From: Chthonomonas calidirosea T49
GTDB lineage: Bacteria; Armatimonadota; Chthonomonadetes; Chthonomonadales; Chthonomonadaceae
DNA length: 64,000 nt
Assembly: GCF_000427095.1 (NCBI RefSeq)
Contig: NC_021487.1
Coordinates: 806,001-870,000, forward strand
Reading direction: 5' to 3'
Part shown: in pieces, positions 43,715 to 52,360 of the stretch
How the letters are laid out: every line of letters starts with the position of its first letter
Numbering within the stretch: the stretch's first letter is position 1
Position numbers and translations under genes: made by a program
The notes under the pieces: generated by a model
Told to the model about the DNA's origin: nothing
Databases searched by the model: none
Seen by the model: only the letters and a program-made list of their open reading frames with translations

Positions 43715-43744
43715 ATAATAGCGAATCGAACTCTGTTTTGTCAA
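43715..43744 (-). promoter_or_regulatory. Strong sigma-70 promoter of the HNH-repeat operon
   Basis: Minus strand: consensus -35 TTGACA (43739-43744), 18-base spacer, -10 TATTAT (43715-43720, five of six). It is the best housekeeping promoter I see in the window, with transcription starting near 43708. Confidence 0.75.
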
Positions 43745-43970
43745 GCTTTTACTCTTTACTGCGGCTACAGTAATGCCTCTGCAATCGGATTGGTGCCCAT
43801 CAGATGCAGATCGAGACATCCAATGCTTGGCCTCTAAAGACTACCAATCCCTAAGTGAACCTTCCAAAATTTCCTTATCATGTGCGATCACGTCAAGCTG
43901 AGGCGTTTGGTAGCCGGCGTGTTACCCCTTCCATTGCCTGAAGGAAATAACCTACACTATTGGTGGTCTC

Positions 43971-44729
43971 TTAGCGTAACAACGGAAAGGTCAGTAAGTC
44001 CCCAAGGCTGTCAAATACAGCCAGCGCCTCCTCTGCTATAGGCTCCGCTAAAGAGCGTCGCAACCGTACCTGAATCGATCGAGCACCCGCTTTCCAAGCC
44101 CATTGAATGCTCGCAGCGTCATTATCAATAACAAGCGCCTGAGATGGCTCAATGCCGAGATCTTCAAAGATCGCACGATAGAACTCCGGCCCCTCTTTCG
44201 CGCAATCCACAAGATCGGCTCCGTATAGCTTCTCGAAATAGGGTCTTAAACCGCATCCCACCAAAGCATGGTGAAGGGTTCGAGAATCGTTGCCCGAGGC
44301 GATGGACATACGGAATCCCCGCAGTTGTAGCCCTCTCACCACCTCACGTGCTCTTGGGAAGAGAGCTGCGCTCCTATGCAAGGCAACCTTCTGCCCTTTC
44401 AGCGCAAGTTGACGCGCGTTGGCCGGCGGCTCTAAACCTGCTTCTTCATAAAGCCAATGAACTGCCCTTGTCTGTGCCTCCTGAAACCACCTCCTATAGC
44501 CAAAGGGTGACATACCTACCGGTGGGCAAAATTGGGCGATATAGCTATTCTCCAAACGCATCATCATCCTCTGAACGCTTTCTGCCCAGCGCTCTACAAC
44601 CCCGCCATGGAAAGTCCACATCGCGAAAGCCATCGTGCCAACAAGCCTTTGGCTAAATAGCCTATGCTCGCTTAGGGTATCGTCGAAATCAAACAGCACC
44701 ACAGAGGGCCTTTGGCTGAAGTTTTTCAT
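43971..44729 (-). CDS. HAD-superfamily hydrolase
   Basis: 252 residues. Motif I is LFDFDDTLSEH with the nucleophile and acid/base aspartates; motif II is the serine in MSIASGNDS; the lysine of DCAKEGPEFY is motif III; ALVIDNDAASIQWAWKAG is motif IV. A helical cap lies between about residues 20 and 110. It matches phosphoglycolate phosphatase-like and nucleotidase-like HADs of subfamily IA. The substrate is not determinable. The ribosome site is weak. There is no operon partner on this strand. Confidence 0.85.
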   Translation of the reverse strand: MKNFSQRPSVVLFDFDDTLSEHRLFSQRLVGTMAFAMWTFHGGVVERWAESVQRMMMRLENSYIAQFCPPVGMSPFGYRRWFQEAQTRAVHWLYEEAGLEPPANARQLALKGQKVALHRSAALFPRAREVVRGLQLRGFRMSIASGNDSRTLHHALVGCGLRPYFEKLYGADLVDCAKEGPEFYRAIFEDLGIEPSQALVIDNDAASIQWAWKAGARSIQVRLRRSLAEPIAEEALAVFDSLGDLLTFPLLR

Positions 44730-44882
44730 CGCTAGGCCACATTATGACTTAAAACATCTTCGAGAACGACACCGCACTAAAATAGATTTTTCAACTCGCA
44801 TCACTGCATCTTCTGATGCTGTTGAAAATTACGAACCACGATAATTCGCCAAAATATCTATGGCGGATATGGTGGTCGGTCG

Positions 44883-45305
44883 GTGTTACAACGACAAAGC
44901 ATGAAACCGTCCGCTCCACCTTCCGTATTACTTTTGATAACCGCTTTCCACATAGACCATAGTAAGGAGACAGTAGCCTCTGTGATAGTCGCTATTAACT
45001 TTTTTCTCGGTATTCTATGCGCGGCGCTCGCTATCCCTCTGATCCAACGCCGCGTCCCACCGAACCGTCTGTATGGCTTTCGCACCCCAAAAACCCTTCG
45101 CAATGAATCCATCTGGTACCAGGCAAACGCGTATGCGGGAAAAACTCTTCTTCTTTATGGCCTGACACTCTCTCTCACTAGCCTTGTGCTCTCACCGATC
45201 TATCTTTGGCAGCCAAAGCTCTATATCCTCTTTATAACGATGGTCGCTCTGCTTGGAATAGGGGTTATACTTTATTTTGATTTTTGCTATCTTAACAGAC
45301 TTTAG
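44883..45305 (+). CDS. SdpI-family small membrane protein
   Basis: At most 140 residues. The start is uncertain: the GTG at 44883 has no ribosome site, and a GTG at 44982 has AAGGAG 12 bases upstream. The conserved part is VPPNRLYGFRTPKTLRNESIWYQAN, the SdpI/YhfL motif, flanked by three transmembrane helices (INFFLGILCAALAIPLI; LLLYGLTLSLTSLVLSPIY; LFITMVALLGIGVILYF). B. subtilis SdpI gives immunity to the SdpC toxin; most homologues are uncharacterised. Its end overlaps the open frame of the next gene but not that gene's likely start. Confidence 0.75.
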   Translation: MLQRQSMKPSAPPSVLLLITAFHIDHSKETVASVIVAINFFLGILCAALAIPLIQRRVPPNRLYGFRTPKTLRNESIWYQANAYAGKTLLLYGLTLSLTSLVLSPIYLWQPKLYILFITMVALLGIGVILYFDFCYLNRL

Positions 45306-45339
45306 AAGCTTACATCAAAGGGGGAAAAGAACCTTGAAG

Positions 45340-46758
45340 ATGTCTCTTTTCTATCTACTTGTAGGGCTTCTCGCGATCTACCCTGCTTTCGGCGCCATGC
45401 AAATGCCACCGCCAAATCCCCTCGTCGGCAATTGGGAGGGACAAATTGCCCTGCCGAACAACCAAAAGCTCACGATTATCCTCCACATCTCCGCCGATAA
45501 CACTCAACAGCTTGTTGCTAAAATGGATGTGCCCCAGCAGGCCGCCTATGGTGTCTCGGCAAGTCGCGTCGCTTTGCAAGGCACAAACGTAGAAATTGAC
45601 TTCGACGTTATCCAAGCTCACTTTACTGGCACGCTCAGCTCCGACAATAAGCAGATTGTAGGGCATTGGCAACAAAGTGGTGCAGACTTACCGCTCACCC
45701 TTAACAAAACAGATAAGCCCACTTCCATCACTCCAAAACGCCCTCAAGAGCCCAAACCACCCTATCCCTACGAGGTACACAATGTCTCTATCCCTAACCC
45801 AAATGCGCCCAGCGTGATACTCGCTGGCACCTTAACTTTGCCAAAAGGAAACGGCCCCTTTCCCGCAGCCCTACTGATCGCAGGCTCAGGCCCTCACGAT
45901 CGCGATGAGGACGTCTTTGGGCATAAGATCTTCCTCGTTCTCGCCGACTATCTAACGCGTCACCACATTGCCGTGTTGCGCTACGATAAACGTGGAGTTG
46001 GTCAATCCACAGGTAATTTTAAGACCGCTACCCTCCAGGACTTTGCCTCGGATGCCCTCGCCGCAGTAAAGTTCCTAATGCACCAGCCCGGCATAGACCC
46101 CAAACAGGTCGGACTGATAGGGCATAGTGAAGGAGGAATTGTGGCACCTCTCGTGGCCTCTCAGATGCCGAATATCGCCTATGTTGTGCTATTGGCTGGC
46201 CCCGGAATAAAAGGAGCCGATCTGCTTGCTCTCCAAGAAGAACGAATCGCCCAGGTTCAGGGAGTCCCTTCAGCCGAGATCCACAAGATGCTAGAGATCA
46301 ATAGGCAGCTCTACCAGATCGTCTTGGAGGAGAAAGACCCTCAAAAAGCCCAAACCCTTATGCAGAACGTCCTCCACAAAGCGCAGCCTAAAATGCAACA
46401 GCAGGCTATGGATCAGATCATAGCCTCTCTCAATACCCCGTGGATGCGCAGCTTTCTCGCTTACGACCCCGCAAAAGCGTTGCGCCAAGTGCACTGCCCT
46501 GTACTGGCTGTTGGTGGTGATAAAGACTTGCAAGTTCCCGCGAAAGAGGATCTTCCATTGATTCAGAAAGCCCTCCGGCAAGGTGGAAACCGACAAGTTA
46601 CTACAAAAGTCTTTCCTGGACTGAACCATCTCTTCCAACCTTGTCAAACCGGCTCTCCTCTGGAATATGCTGAAATCGAGACGACTTTCGACCCTAAAGT
46701 GCTCGCTTACATCTCCCACTGGATACAGCAACAACTGGGTCTACGCTCCTCACCCTAA
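45340..46758 (+). CDS. Exported alpha/beta hydrolase with N-terminal lipocalin-like domain
   Basis: About 472 residues. The frame opens at 45277, but the ribosome site GGGGGA at 45319-45325 fits a TTG at 45334 or the ATG at 45340, which opens the signal peptide SLFYLLVGLLAIYPAFGA. Residues about 25-125 form a beta-rich domain (LVGNWEGQIAL, GTNVEIDFDV, IVGHWQQSG). The hydrolase follows with nucleophile GHSEGG, Asp in VGGDKDLQVP and His in PGLNHLFQ. The domain order is that of secreted esterase/peptidase-like proteins with a DUF-type lipocalin front. It ends at the terminator at 46778. Substrate unknown. Confidence 0.8.
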   Translation: MSLFYLLVGLLAIYPAFGAMQMPPPNPLVGNWEGQIALPNNQKLTIILHISADNTQQLVAKMDVPQQAAYGVSASRVALQGTNVEIDFDVIQAHFTGTLSSDNKQIVGHWQQSGADLPLTLNKTDKPTSITPKRPQEPKPPYPYEVHNVSIPNPNAPSVILAGTLTLPKGNGPFPAALLIAGSGPHDRDEDVFGHKIFLVLADYLTRHHIAVLRYDKRGVGQSTGNFKTATLQDFASDALAAVKFLMHQPGIDPKQVGLIGHSEGGIVAPLVASQMPNIAYVVLLAGPGIKGADLLALQEERIAQVQGVPSAEIHKMLEINRQLYQIVLEEKDPQKAQTLMQNVLHKAQPKMQQQAMDQIIASLNTPWMRSFLAYDPAKALRQVHCPVLAVGGDKDLQVPAKEDLPLIQKALRQGGNRQVTTKVFPGLNHLFQPCQTGSPLEYAEIETTFDPKVLAYISHWIQQQLGLRSSP

Positions 46759-46777
46759 GATAAGATCGGTAAAAAGC

Positions 46778-46810
46778 AGCCCCGTCCCTTTTTGGGAATC
46801 GGGGCTTTTA
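46778..46810 (+). terminator. Intrinsic terminator after the alpha/beta hydrolase gene
   Basis: Stem arms 46778-46788 and 46794-46806 (AGCCCCG-TCCC / GGGA-AT-CGGGGCT, with a two-base bulge), a T5 loop, then TTTTATAAT. It lies 20 bases after the stop. Confidence 0.85.
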
Positions 46811-46971
46811 TAATTACAGCCTATGCGTAAGCAGAGAGCCCATCGCCTTGGAGCCGTTCTCCAGATGAGAAGAAATGGCTTTGCTCCTTATGAATAGATA
46901 CAAGGAAAATGAGACTGTGCGGCGAAATTTATGCAGTGAGATCTTACTCCAATGCTAGAGGAGTTATCACG

Positions 46972-49695
46972 GTGCAGCACAGGCTCATTCTTTTGCCATT
47001 GACGATCTTAAACCTCCTCCTGCTTTCCTGCCTTCTCATATACGCTCAACAACCGCTTCCCAACGGTCGAAAGCTCCCTCCTTCAGCATACTATACGCCT
47101 GTTGGGAACATGCCGGCGAACCTGATTCTCAGCTCTGACGGGCGCTACGTTCTCTGCAACTGTATTGGCCACGAAGCGGGACTTTGGTGTCTGCGCCTTT
47201 CAGACGGTAGAATCATGTCGCACCTCGCCTTTCCCAATACACCCCCTTTTCCGTCTACTTACGGCCTCTACTATGGCCTTGCCGGTACACCCGACAACAC
47301 TCTCTATCTCTCAGAAGGTTGCAACAGTGCCATCGCGGTGGTGAAATTGAAAACCGACGGCAGCCTTAGCCTCATAAAAACTCTGGACATGCCCGTCAAA
47401 GGTGACGTTCCCGCAGGAATCGCGCTTGATCAAAGAGGCTATCTCTATGTGGCCGTCAACATGTTTTGGGGACAAAACGATCCCCGCCTGATGAGGAACC
47501 CAGGCCAACTCGCTATCTATAATCTCAAAACACATCAATGGGTTAGTACCACGAACCTCAATACCCAACTGTCCAATTTCCCTCTTGCGGTGGCAGTTAC
47601 CCCGCGAGGAGATAGGGTTTTCGTGAGCAGCGAACGTGACAGCGCCGTCTACGTGTTCAACGCCTCTCGACCTACCCACCCGATGCTCCTGAAAAAGATT
47701 ATCACCGGAGACCACCCCGATGCCTTATGCCTTAATCACAAAGCAACACGATGCTACGTAGCCAACGCACACAGCGATACCATCTCCGTACTCGATGTGG
47801 CCTCCTGCCGAGTGCTAGCTACGATCTCCCTCCGCCCGGAAAGCCTTCGCGGCCTCCCTGGCATAACGCCCACAGGGCTTGCGCTCAGCCCAGACGAGAC
47901 CATCCTCTATGCAACTCTCGCTGACCTCGATGCCGTGGCCGTCATCTCCACACACTCAAACCGCCTTTTAGGGCTTATACCCACCGGCTGGTACCCCACG
48001 TCCATCGCCACCTCGACCGACGGCAAACATCTGGTGGTGGCGAACGGCATGGGCAACACCGCTCAAAACCCGAATCCATTACATATCAGCGGACGCCCTG
48101 ATGCCGACGACTACTATATTCTCAATCTCATTCACGGCTCTGTTCAGCGAATCCCCGTTCCTACGCCTAGGATGCTCACTACGCTCACACGTACCGTTTT
48201 GGCCGACGCCCATATTCCCTCCAGGTCCCCCCAAACAAATCCGTTAGCGGCCATTAGCCTCCAAGCCGGTAAAATCCAACATGTGATCTATGTCATTAAA
48301 GAAAACCGTACCTTCGACCAGGTGCTTGGCGACCTGCCAAACGCCAACGGTGACCCAAACCTCTGCCTCTTTGGGAAAGAGATCACTCCCAACATGCACG
48401 CCCTCGCCCAACGTTTCGTGCTGCTAGATAACTTCTACTGTTGCGGCGAGGTCTCCGGTTCGGGCTGGACATGGTCTACCCAAGGAATGAGTAATGAATA
48501 CGTACAGCGCAACGTGCCCTATACTTACAGCGGACGAGGACGGCTCTATGACTATGAGGGACAGAACAACGGCTACTTGGTGGGTGGCCATCCGGCGCTA
48601 GGACCTGACGGTAAACCTCTACCCGACCTTCTCTTTCCCAAAGGGGCGAAACCTGTTCCCGACGTGGCCGGCATCCCAACCGGTAGAATCTGGGATAGGG
48701 TGCGCCAAGCGGGCCTTTCTTATCGAAACTACGGATTCTTTCTTTCTGAAGGCCCAAAACTTCCCGGCTTTGGACAGGTTCTACCGGATAACTACCCTGA
48801 TGTGGCCGGCTTACAGCCGCCCGGACATGATCTAGCTGGTAAAACCGATGCGGATTACCGTCGCTTCGACCTCGATTACCCGGATAGCGACGCTCCTGAA
48901 ATCTGGTACAACCGCACGCACGACCCCAATTGCCTCTATCCAGAAAGAGCTTACGGCAAATATAGCATGCCTAGCCGCATCGCAGAATGGAAACGAGAGT
49001 TCCACCAGATGTTGGCGAAAGACCCGACTGGTAAGGCCGTACCGGCCTTCATGACCATTCGCCTTATGATGGATCATACTGCAGGACTTCGCAGCGGTGC
49101 TCACTCCCCGGCCTCCGATGTTGCCGATAACGACTATGCGGTCGGCGAACTTGTGGAGACGATCAGTCACAGCCCTATCTGGCAATCGTCGGCTATTTTC
49201 ATTATTGAAGACGATGCCCAAGACGGCCCTGACCATGTGGATGCGCACCGCTCCCCTTGTTTGGTCATTAGCCCCTGGATAAAAGCACACTCAGTAGACC
49301 ATCGTTTCTACAACACCGACAGCGTGCTTCGCACTATTGAGTTGCTGCTCGGTTTGCAACCTATGAGCGAGTACGATGCCTTGGCCAATCCCATTCTCGA
49401 CTGGGATACAGCTCCCCACAACAATGCGCCCTACACGGCTCTCTTGCCGCCAAAGCGAATCATCGCCGAGCACAATCCCTCCAAAAGCGCCCTTAAACCC
49501 GGAAGCGTGCTCTATCGGCTAGTTGCAGAAGCCGATCATCTCGATCTTTCCCATGCCGATGCAGCGCCGGTGCAACAGCTTAATAAAATGATCTGGGTTA
49601 GCGTGCGTGGCCTCAAGAGTCCTATGCCACCTCCCCGCTACACATTGCCGCTGCCTCTTATCCGACAACAGCTCGGCCGTGATGAAGATAAATAG
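46972..49695 (+). CDS. Exported beta-propeller (YncE-like) / phosphoesterase fusion
   Basis: About 907 residues. The frame opens at 46909; I choose the GTG at 46972, with GAGGAG about 9 bases upstream, because it opens directly onto the signal peptide LILLPLTILNLLLLSCLLIYA. Residues about 40-410 form a seven-bladed-type propeller (AVAVTPRGDRVFVSSERDSAVYVF, GLALSPDETILYATLADLDAVAVI, DGKHLVVANGMG). Residues about 440-880 are a PF04185-type phosphoesterase of the alkaline-phosphatase superfamily: VIYVIKENRTFDQVLGDL, SAIFIIEDDAQDGPDHVDAHRSP and LVISPWIK supply metal ligands. Similar fusions are annotated as bifunctional YncE/alkaline phosphatase proteins. Substrate unknown. Confidence 0.88.
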   Translation: MQHRLILLPLTILNLLLLSCLLIYAQQPLPNGRKLPPSAYYTPVGNMPANLILSSDGRYVLCNCIGHEAGLWCLRLSDGRIMSHLAFPNTPPFPSTYGLYYGLAGTPDNTLYLSEGCNSAIAVVKLKTDGSLSLIKTLDMPVKGDVPAGIALDQRGYLYVAVNMFWGQNDPRLMRNPGQLAIYNLKTHQWVSTTNLNTQLSNFPLAVAVTPRGDRVFVSSERDSAVYVFNASRPTHPMLLKKIITGDHPDALCLNHKATRCYVANAHSDTISVLDVASCRVLATISLRPESLRGLPGITPTGLALSPDETILYATLADLDAVAVISTHSNRLLGLIPTGWYPTSIATSTDGKHLVVANGMGNTAQNPNPLHISGRPDADDYYILNLIHGSVQRIPVPTPRMLTTLTRTVLADAHIPSRSPQTNPLAAISLQAGKIQHVIYVIKENRTFDQVLGDLPNANGDPNLCLFGKEITPNMHALAQRFVLLDNFYCCGEVSGSGWTWSTQGMSNEYVQRNVPYTYSGRGRLYDYEGQNNGYLVGGHPALGPDGKPLPDLLFPKGAKPVPDVAGIPTGRIWDRVRQAGLSYRNYGFFLSEGPKLPGFGQVLPDNYPDVAGLQPPGHDLAGKTDADYRRFDLDYPDSDAPEIWYNRTHDPNCLYPERAYGKYSMPSRIAEWKREFHQMLAKDPTGKAVPAFMTIRLMMDHTAGLRSGAHSPASDVADNDYAVGELVETISHSPIWQSSAIFIIEDDAQDGPDHVDAHRSPCLVISPWIKAHSVDHRFYNTDSVLRTIELLLGLQPMSEYDALANPILDWDTAPHNNAPYTALLPPKRIIAEHNPSKSALKPGSVLYRLVAEADHLDLSHADAAPVQQLNKMIWVSVRGLKSPMPPPRYTLPLPLIRQQLGRDEDK

Positions 49696-49733
49696 ACAAG
49701 GAAAATCTGCAAGAGAGGATGCCATCCAATATG

Positions 49734-49774
49734 TAGGGGTAACTACGTAGGGGCAACTCATGGAGTTGCCCCTA
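49734..49774. repeat. Short GTAGGGG repeat with perfect hairpin
   Basis: A half-copy (GTAGGGGTAACT at about 49733) is followed by a full palindrome: 12-bp arms TAGGGGCAACTC (49748-49759) and GAGTTGCCCCTA (49763-49774) around ATG. No T-run follows. It resembles dispersed REP-like palindromes, and lies between the convergent phosphoesterase and cysS genes. Confidence 0.5.
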
Positions 49775-49808
49775 ATGGAATGGATGTCTCCGCTAAGGAA
49801 AGAACGGT

Positions 49809-51179
49809 TTAAACCGGCCGTTTCCGCACCGTGGTGCCTTGAGGGCCATCCCCTACTTCGTAGCCCATGGCGATCAGCTTCGCTCGAATGGCGTCGGATT
49901 CAGCCCAGCGTTTCTCTCTACGTGCCGCATTCCGCTGTTCGATGAGCTGCTTGACCTCTTCCGGAAGCTCCTCCTCGCCACGTTGCGCACGCTCGGCTAT
50001 TTTCAAGCCGAGAATCGCATCAAACGTAGTCCAAAGCCGGTAGCTATCGTACGTGTTCAATAGGCCCACCGCTTCTGGTATCCCAAGGTCGTCGTTGATG
50101 GCCTCATGTACCCGCTGTTTAGCCTCCTCAAAAGCTGCCTCATCGTTGCGCAACGGGTCATCGTCGGGACGGAGAGAGTAGATGCGTCGCAGCCCGGAAC
50201 GGGCAGCATCGAGAGCCTCCAACGAAAAGTTTAACTCAGCTCGATAATGAGCCTGTAAGCAGAAGTAACGATAGACCAGTGGATCGTAGCCCTCATCAAT
50301 CAGTGATTGCAGCGTGTTGATAGAGCCCCCCTTGGATTTAGATATCTTCTCCCGATTCATCAACAAAAACTCACCATGAAGCCAGTAGTGAACAAAGGTA
50401 TGCCCGGTAGCGCACTCGCTTTGGGCGATCTCATTCGTATGATGCACAGGGATATGGTCTACTCCCCCACAATGAATGTCGAACTCTTCACCAAGATACT
50501 TCATAGACATTGCCGAGCACTCGATATGCCACCCCGGATATCCTCTTCCCCAAGGGCTTTCCCACTGCATAATATGATTAGGCTTATTCGTAAACCAGAG
50601 CATAAAATCAGAGGGATTTCGTTTCGTTTCGTCCTCTACTACTTCAGGCCGTGCTGTCCGCTGGCTGCTGAGGTCTAGGCGAGCCAATTTGCCGTAGTCG
50701 GGGCATTTGGAGGTGTCAAAGTAGACTCCTTCCTTTGTGCGATAGGTGTAACCGGCGGCCTCTAGACGCTGAATGAGTGCGATCATTTCAGGGATATGCT
50801 CGGTAGCGCGTGGAGTAATGTGGGGTCGCAGGATATTAAGTCGCTCTGTGTCCTTAAAAAAGGCTGCCTCATAAAATCGGGCGATCTCCCAGGGAGAGCG
50901 GTTCTCGCGCCGAGCCGCCACCTCCATCTTATCATCTCCGGCATCGGCATCGGTGGTCATATGCCCCACATCAGTGATGTTCATCACATGGAGTACCTGA
51001 TAGCCGTTGAATTCCAAGGTGCGCCGCAAAATATCTTCGAAGATATAGGTGCGCAAGTTACCGATATGGGCGTAGTTGTAGACCGTAGGGCCACAACAAT
51101 ACATACCTACTTTGGGCGGCGCAATGGGGATAAACTCCTCCTTTCGCCGCGACATGGTGTTAAACAAAAACAGTTTCAT
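49809..51179 (-). CDS. cysS: Cysteinyl-tRNA synthetase
   Basis: 456 residues from the ATG at 51179 (MKLFLFNTM); the frame is open nine codons further to a TTG without a ribosome site. It charges tRNA-Cys. Signature motifs: the zinc cysteine and GPTVYNYAHIGNLRTY (HIGH motif as HIGN), HIECSAMS and HCGGVDHIPVHHTNE with zinc ligands, and KISKSKGGS (KMSKS). The anticodon-binding helical tail is present. It is a single gene here, transcribed from the promoter at 51231. Confidence 0.97.
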   Translation of the reverse strand: MKLFLFNTMSRRKEEFIPIAPPKVGMYCCGPTVYNYAHIGNLRTYIFEDILRRTLEFNGYQVLHVMNITDVGHMTTDADAGDDKMEVAARRENRSPWEIARFYEAAFFKDTERLNILRPHITPRATEHIPEMIALIQRLEAAGYTYRTKEGVYFDTSKCPDYGKLARLDLSSQRTARPEVVEDETKRNPSDFMLWFTNKPNHIMQWESPWGRGYPGWHIECSAMSMKYLGEEFDIHCGGVDHIPVHHTNEIAQSECATGHTFVHYWLHGEFLLMNREKISKSKGGSINTLQSLIDEGYDPLVYRYFCLQAHYRAELNFSLEALDAARSGLRRIYSLRPDDDPLRNDEAAFEEAKQRVHEAINDDLGIPEAVGLLNTYDSYRLWTTFDAILGLKIAERAQRGEEELPEEVKQLIEQRNAARREKRWAESDAIRAKLIAMGYEVGDGPQGTTVRKRPV

Positions 51180-51230
51180 CGCCTTTCTTGACTTGGTCAC
51201 TTCCAAACGTTTCTGTGCGTTTGTTAGGAG

Positions 51231-51236
51231 ATTATA
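51231..51236 (-). promoter_or_regulatory. Likely -10 element of cysS
   Basis: A perfect TATAAT on the minus strand in a GGGGTATAAT context; the -35 region is poor. The start would lie about 45 bases before the cysS ATG. No T-box leader is visible. Confidence 0.5.
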
Positions 51237-51370
51237 CCCCGCTGTTCTACCTCAAAGATGAGACGAAACCACAGATTGTGTCTCTGGGATAAGGCTTTTA
51301 TCGGTAACGACTTCCTCTATCCCTTCTCATCAGCAGAAGGATAACGCCGATACACAGTAAGTTCCCTAAT

Positions 51371-52360
51371 CTAGTATCCACGCTGCGGTTCGTATCCGTT
51401 CAACAGCGACTTGCCTTCCAGATAGCGCTCCAAATTCGCCACAAACAGTTGGGCAAAACGCACGAAGTAGTGGGGAGTTACTCCGCTTACATGGGGAGTA
51501 AGGAACACGTTCGCCATCGTCCACAAAGGGCTATCTGCAGGGAGTGGCTCTTCTTCAAACACATCTAACCCAGCTCCCGCAATAGTGCCCTGTTGTAACG
51601 CCTCGATCAAAGCGACCTCGTCTACGATCTTTCCCCGAGCGATATTGTATAGGTAGGCTGAGGAGCGCATCTGCGACAATCGCTCCCGATCTATTAAGTG
51701 ATGCGTCTGCTCTGTATAAGGCAAAGCCACACAAACGTGATCGGCCTCGGAGAGCACTTCGGGAAGCCCTTCTAGCCCATACAGCCTATCTGGCTGGACT
51801 GTGGCATCATAACGCCTGTTCGGATCGCGTTTTACCGCTATAACCCGCATTCCAAAGGCATGGGCACGTACTGCTAGCGCCTCTCCGATACGCCCAAACC
51901 CTAGAATGCCCAGTGTCTGCCCACTCAGTTCCCCCGGTAGCCTATTGGGTGGAGTTCGCTCCCAACGTCGAGACCATTGGGCGCGGAGGTAAAAATCGAA
52001 GCGACGCGTAAAGTAGATCATCATGCCCAGAACATGCTCAGCGATGTTAGGGCCGTGCACGCCGCTCGCATTGGTAATCTGCACCCCGCGTTTTAACAAC
52101 CATGAAGGTACTTTGCCGTCGAGTCCAGCACTCCAAAAACTCACCCAACGCAATCGCTCTGCACGTTTTAGAGTATCTTCTGGAACTCCGCCGCAAACAA
52201 ACACCTCTGCCTCATGCACCACCGACTCTGGCACGTTCGTGCGTCCAAAGACAAGCTCTATTCTCTTTTGGATATCGGAATAGGGCTCCAAGGCGTGCCA
52301 AAAGGCCTGTGCATCGGCATCATCAGGCTCTAAATAGATCCAAATGAGGGTTCGGCTCAC
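51371..52360 (-). CDS. D-2-hydroxyacid dehydrogenase (NAD-binding)
   Basis: 329 residues. The GTG start overlaps the upstream stop (GTGA). The NAD-binding motif is GQTLGILGFGRIGEALAVRA. Catalytic Arg (NIARGKIVDEVALIEAL), Glu (DVFEEEPLP) and His (FLTPHVSG) are all present, as in 2-ketoacid reductases and phosphoglycerate dehydrogenases. There is no ACT domain, so it is not a full SerA. The family reduces a 2-keto acid with NAD(P)H. It is the last gene of the long operon. A link with the enzyme I-like gene ahead is positional only. Confidence 0.9.
   Translation of the reverse strand: MSRTLIWIYLEPDDADAQAFWHALEPYSDIQKRIELVFGRTNVPESVVHEAEVFVCGGVPEDTLKRAERLRWVSFWSAGLDGKVPSWLLKRGVQITNASGVHGPNIAEHVLGMMIYFTRRFDFYLRAQWSRRWERTPPNRLPGELSGQTLGILGFGRIGEALAVRAHAFGMRVIAVKRDPNRRYDATVQPDRLYGLEGLPEVLSEADHVCVALPYTEQTHHLIDRERLSQMRSSAYLYNIARGKIVDEVALIEALQQGTIAGAGLDVFEEEPLPADSPLWTMANVFLTPHVSGVTPHYFVRFAQLFVANLERYLEGKSLLNGYEPQRGY

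Noticed and set aside
51318-51343. Hairpin TATCCCTTCT / AGAAGGATA after the 2-hydroxyacid dehydrogenase gene
   Set aside because: It has a bulged stem and no T-run on the minus strand; not good enough to call a terminator.
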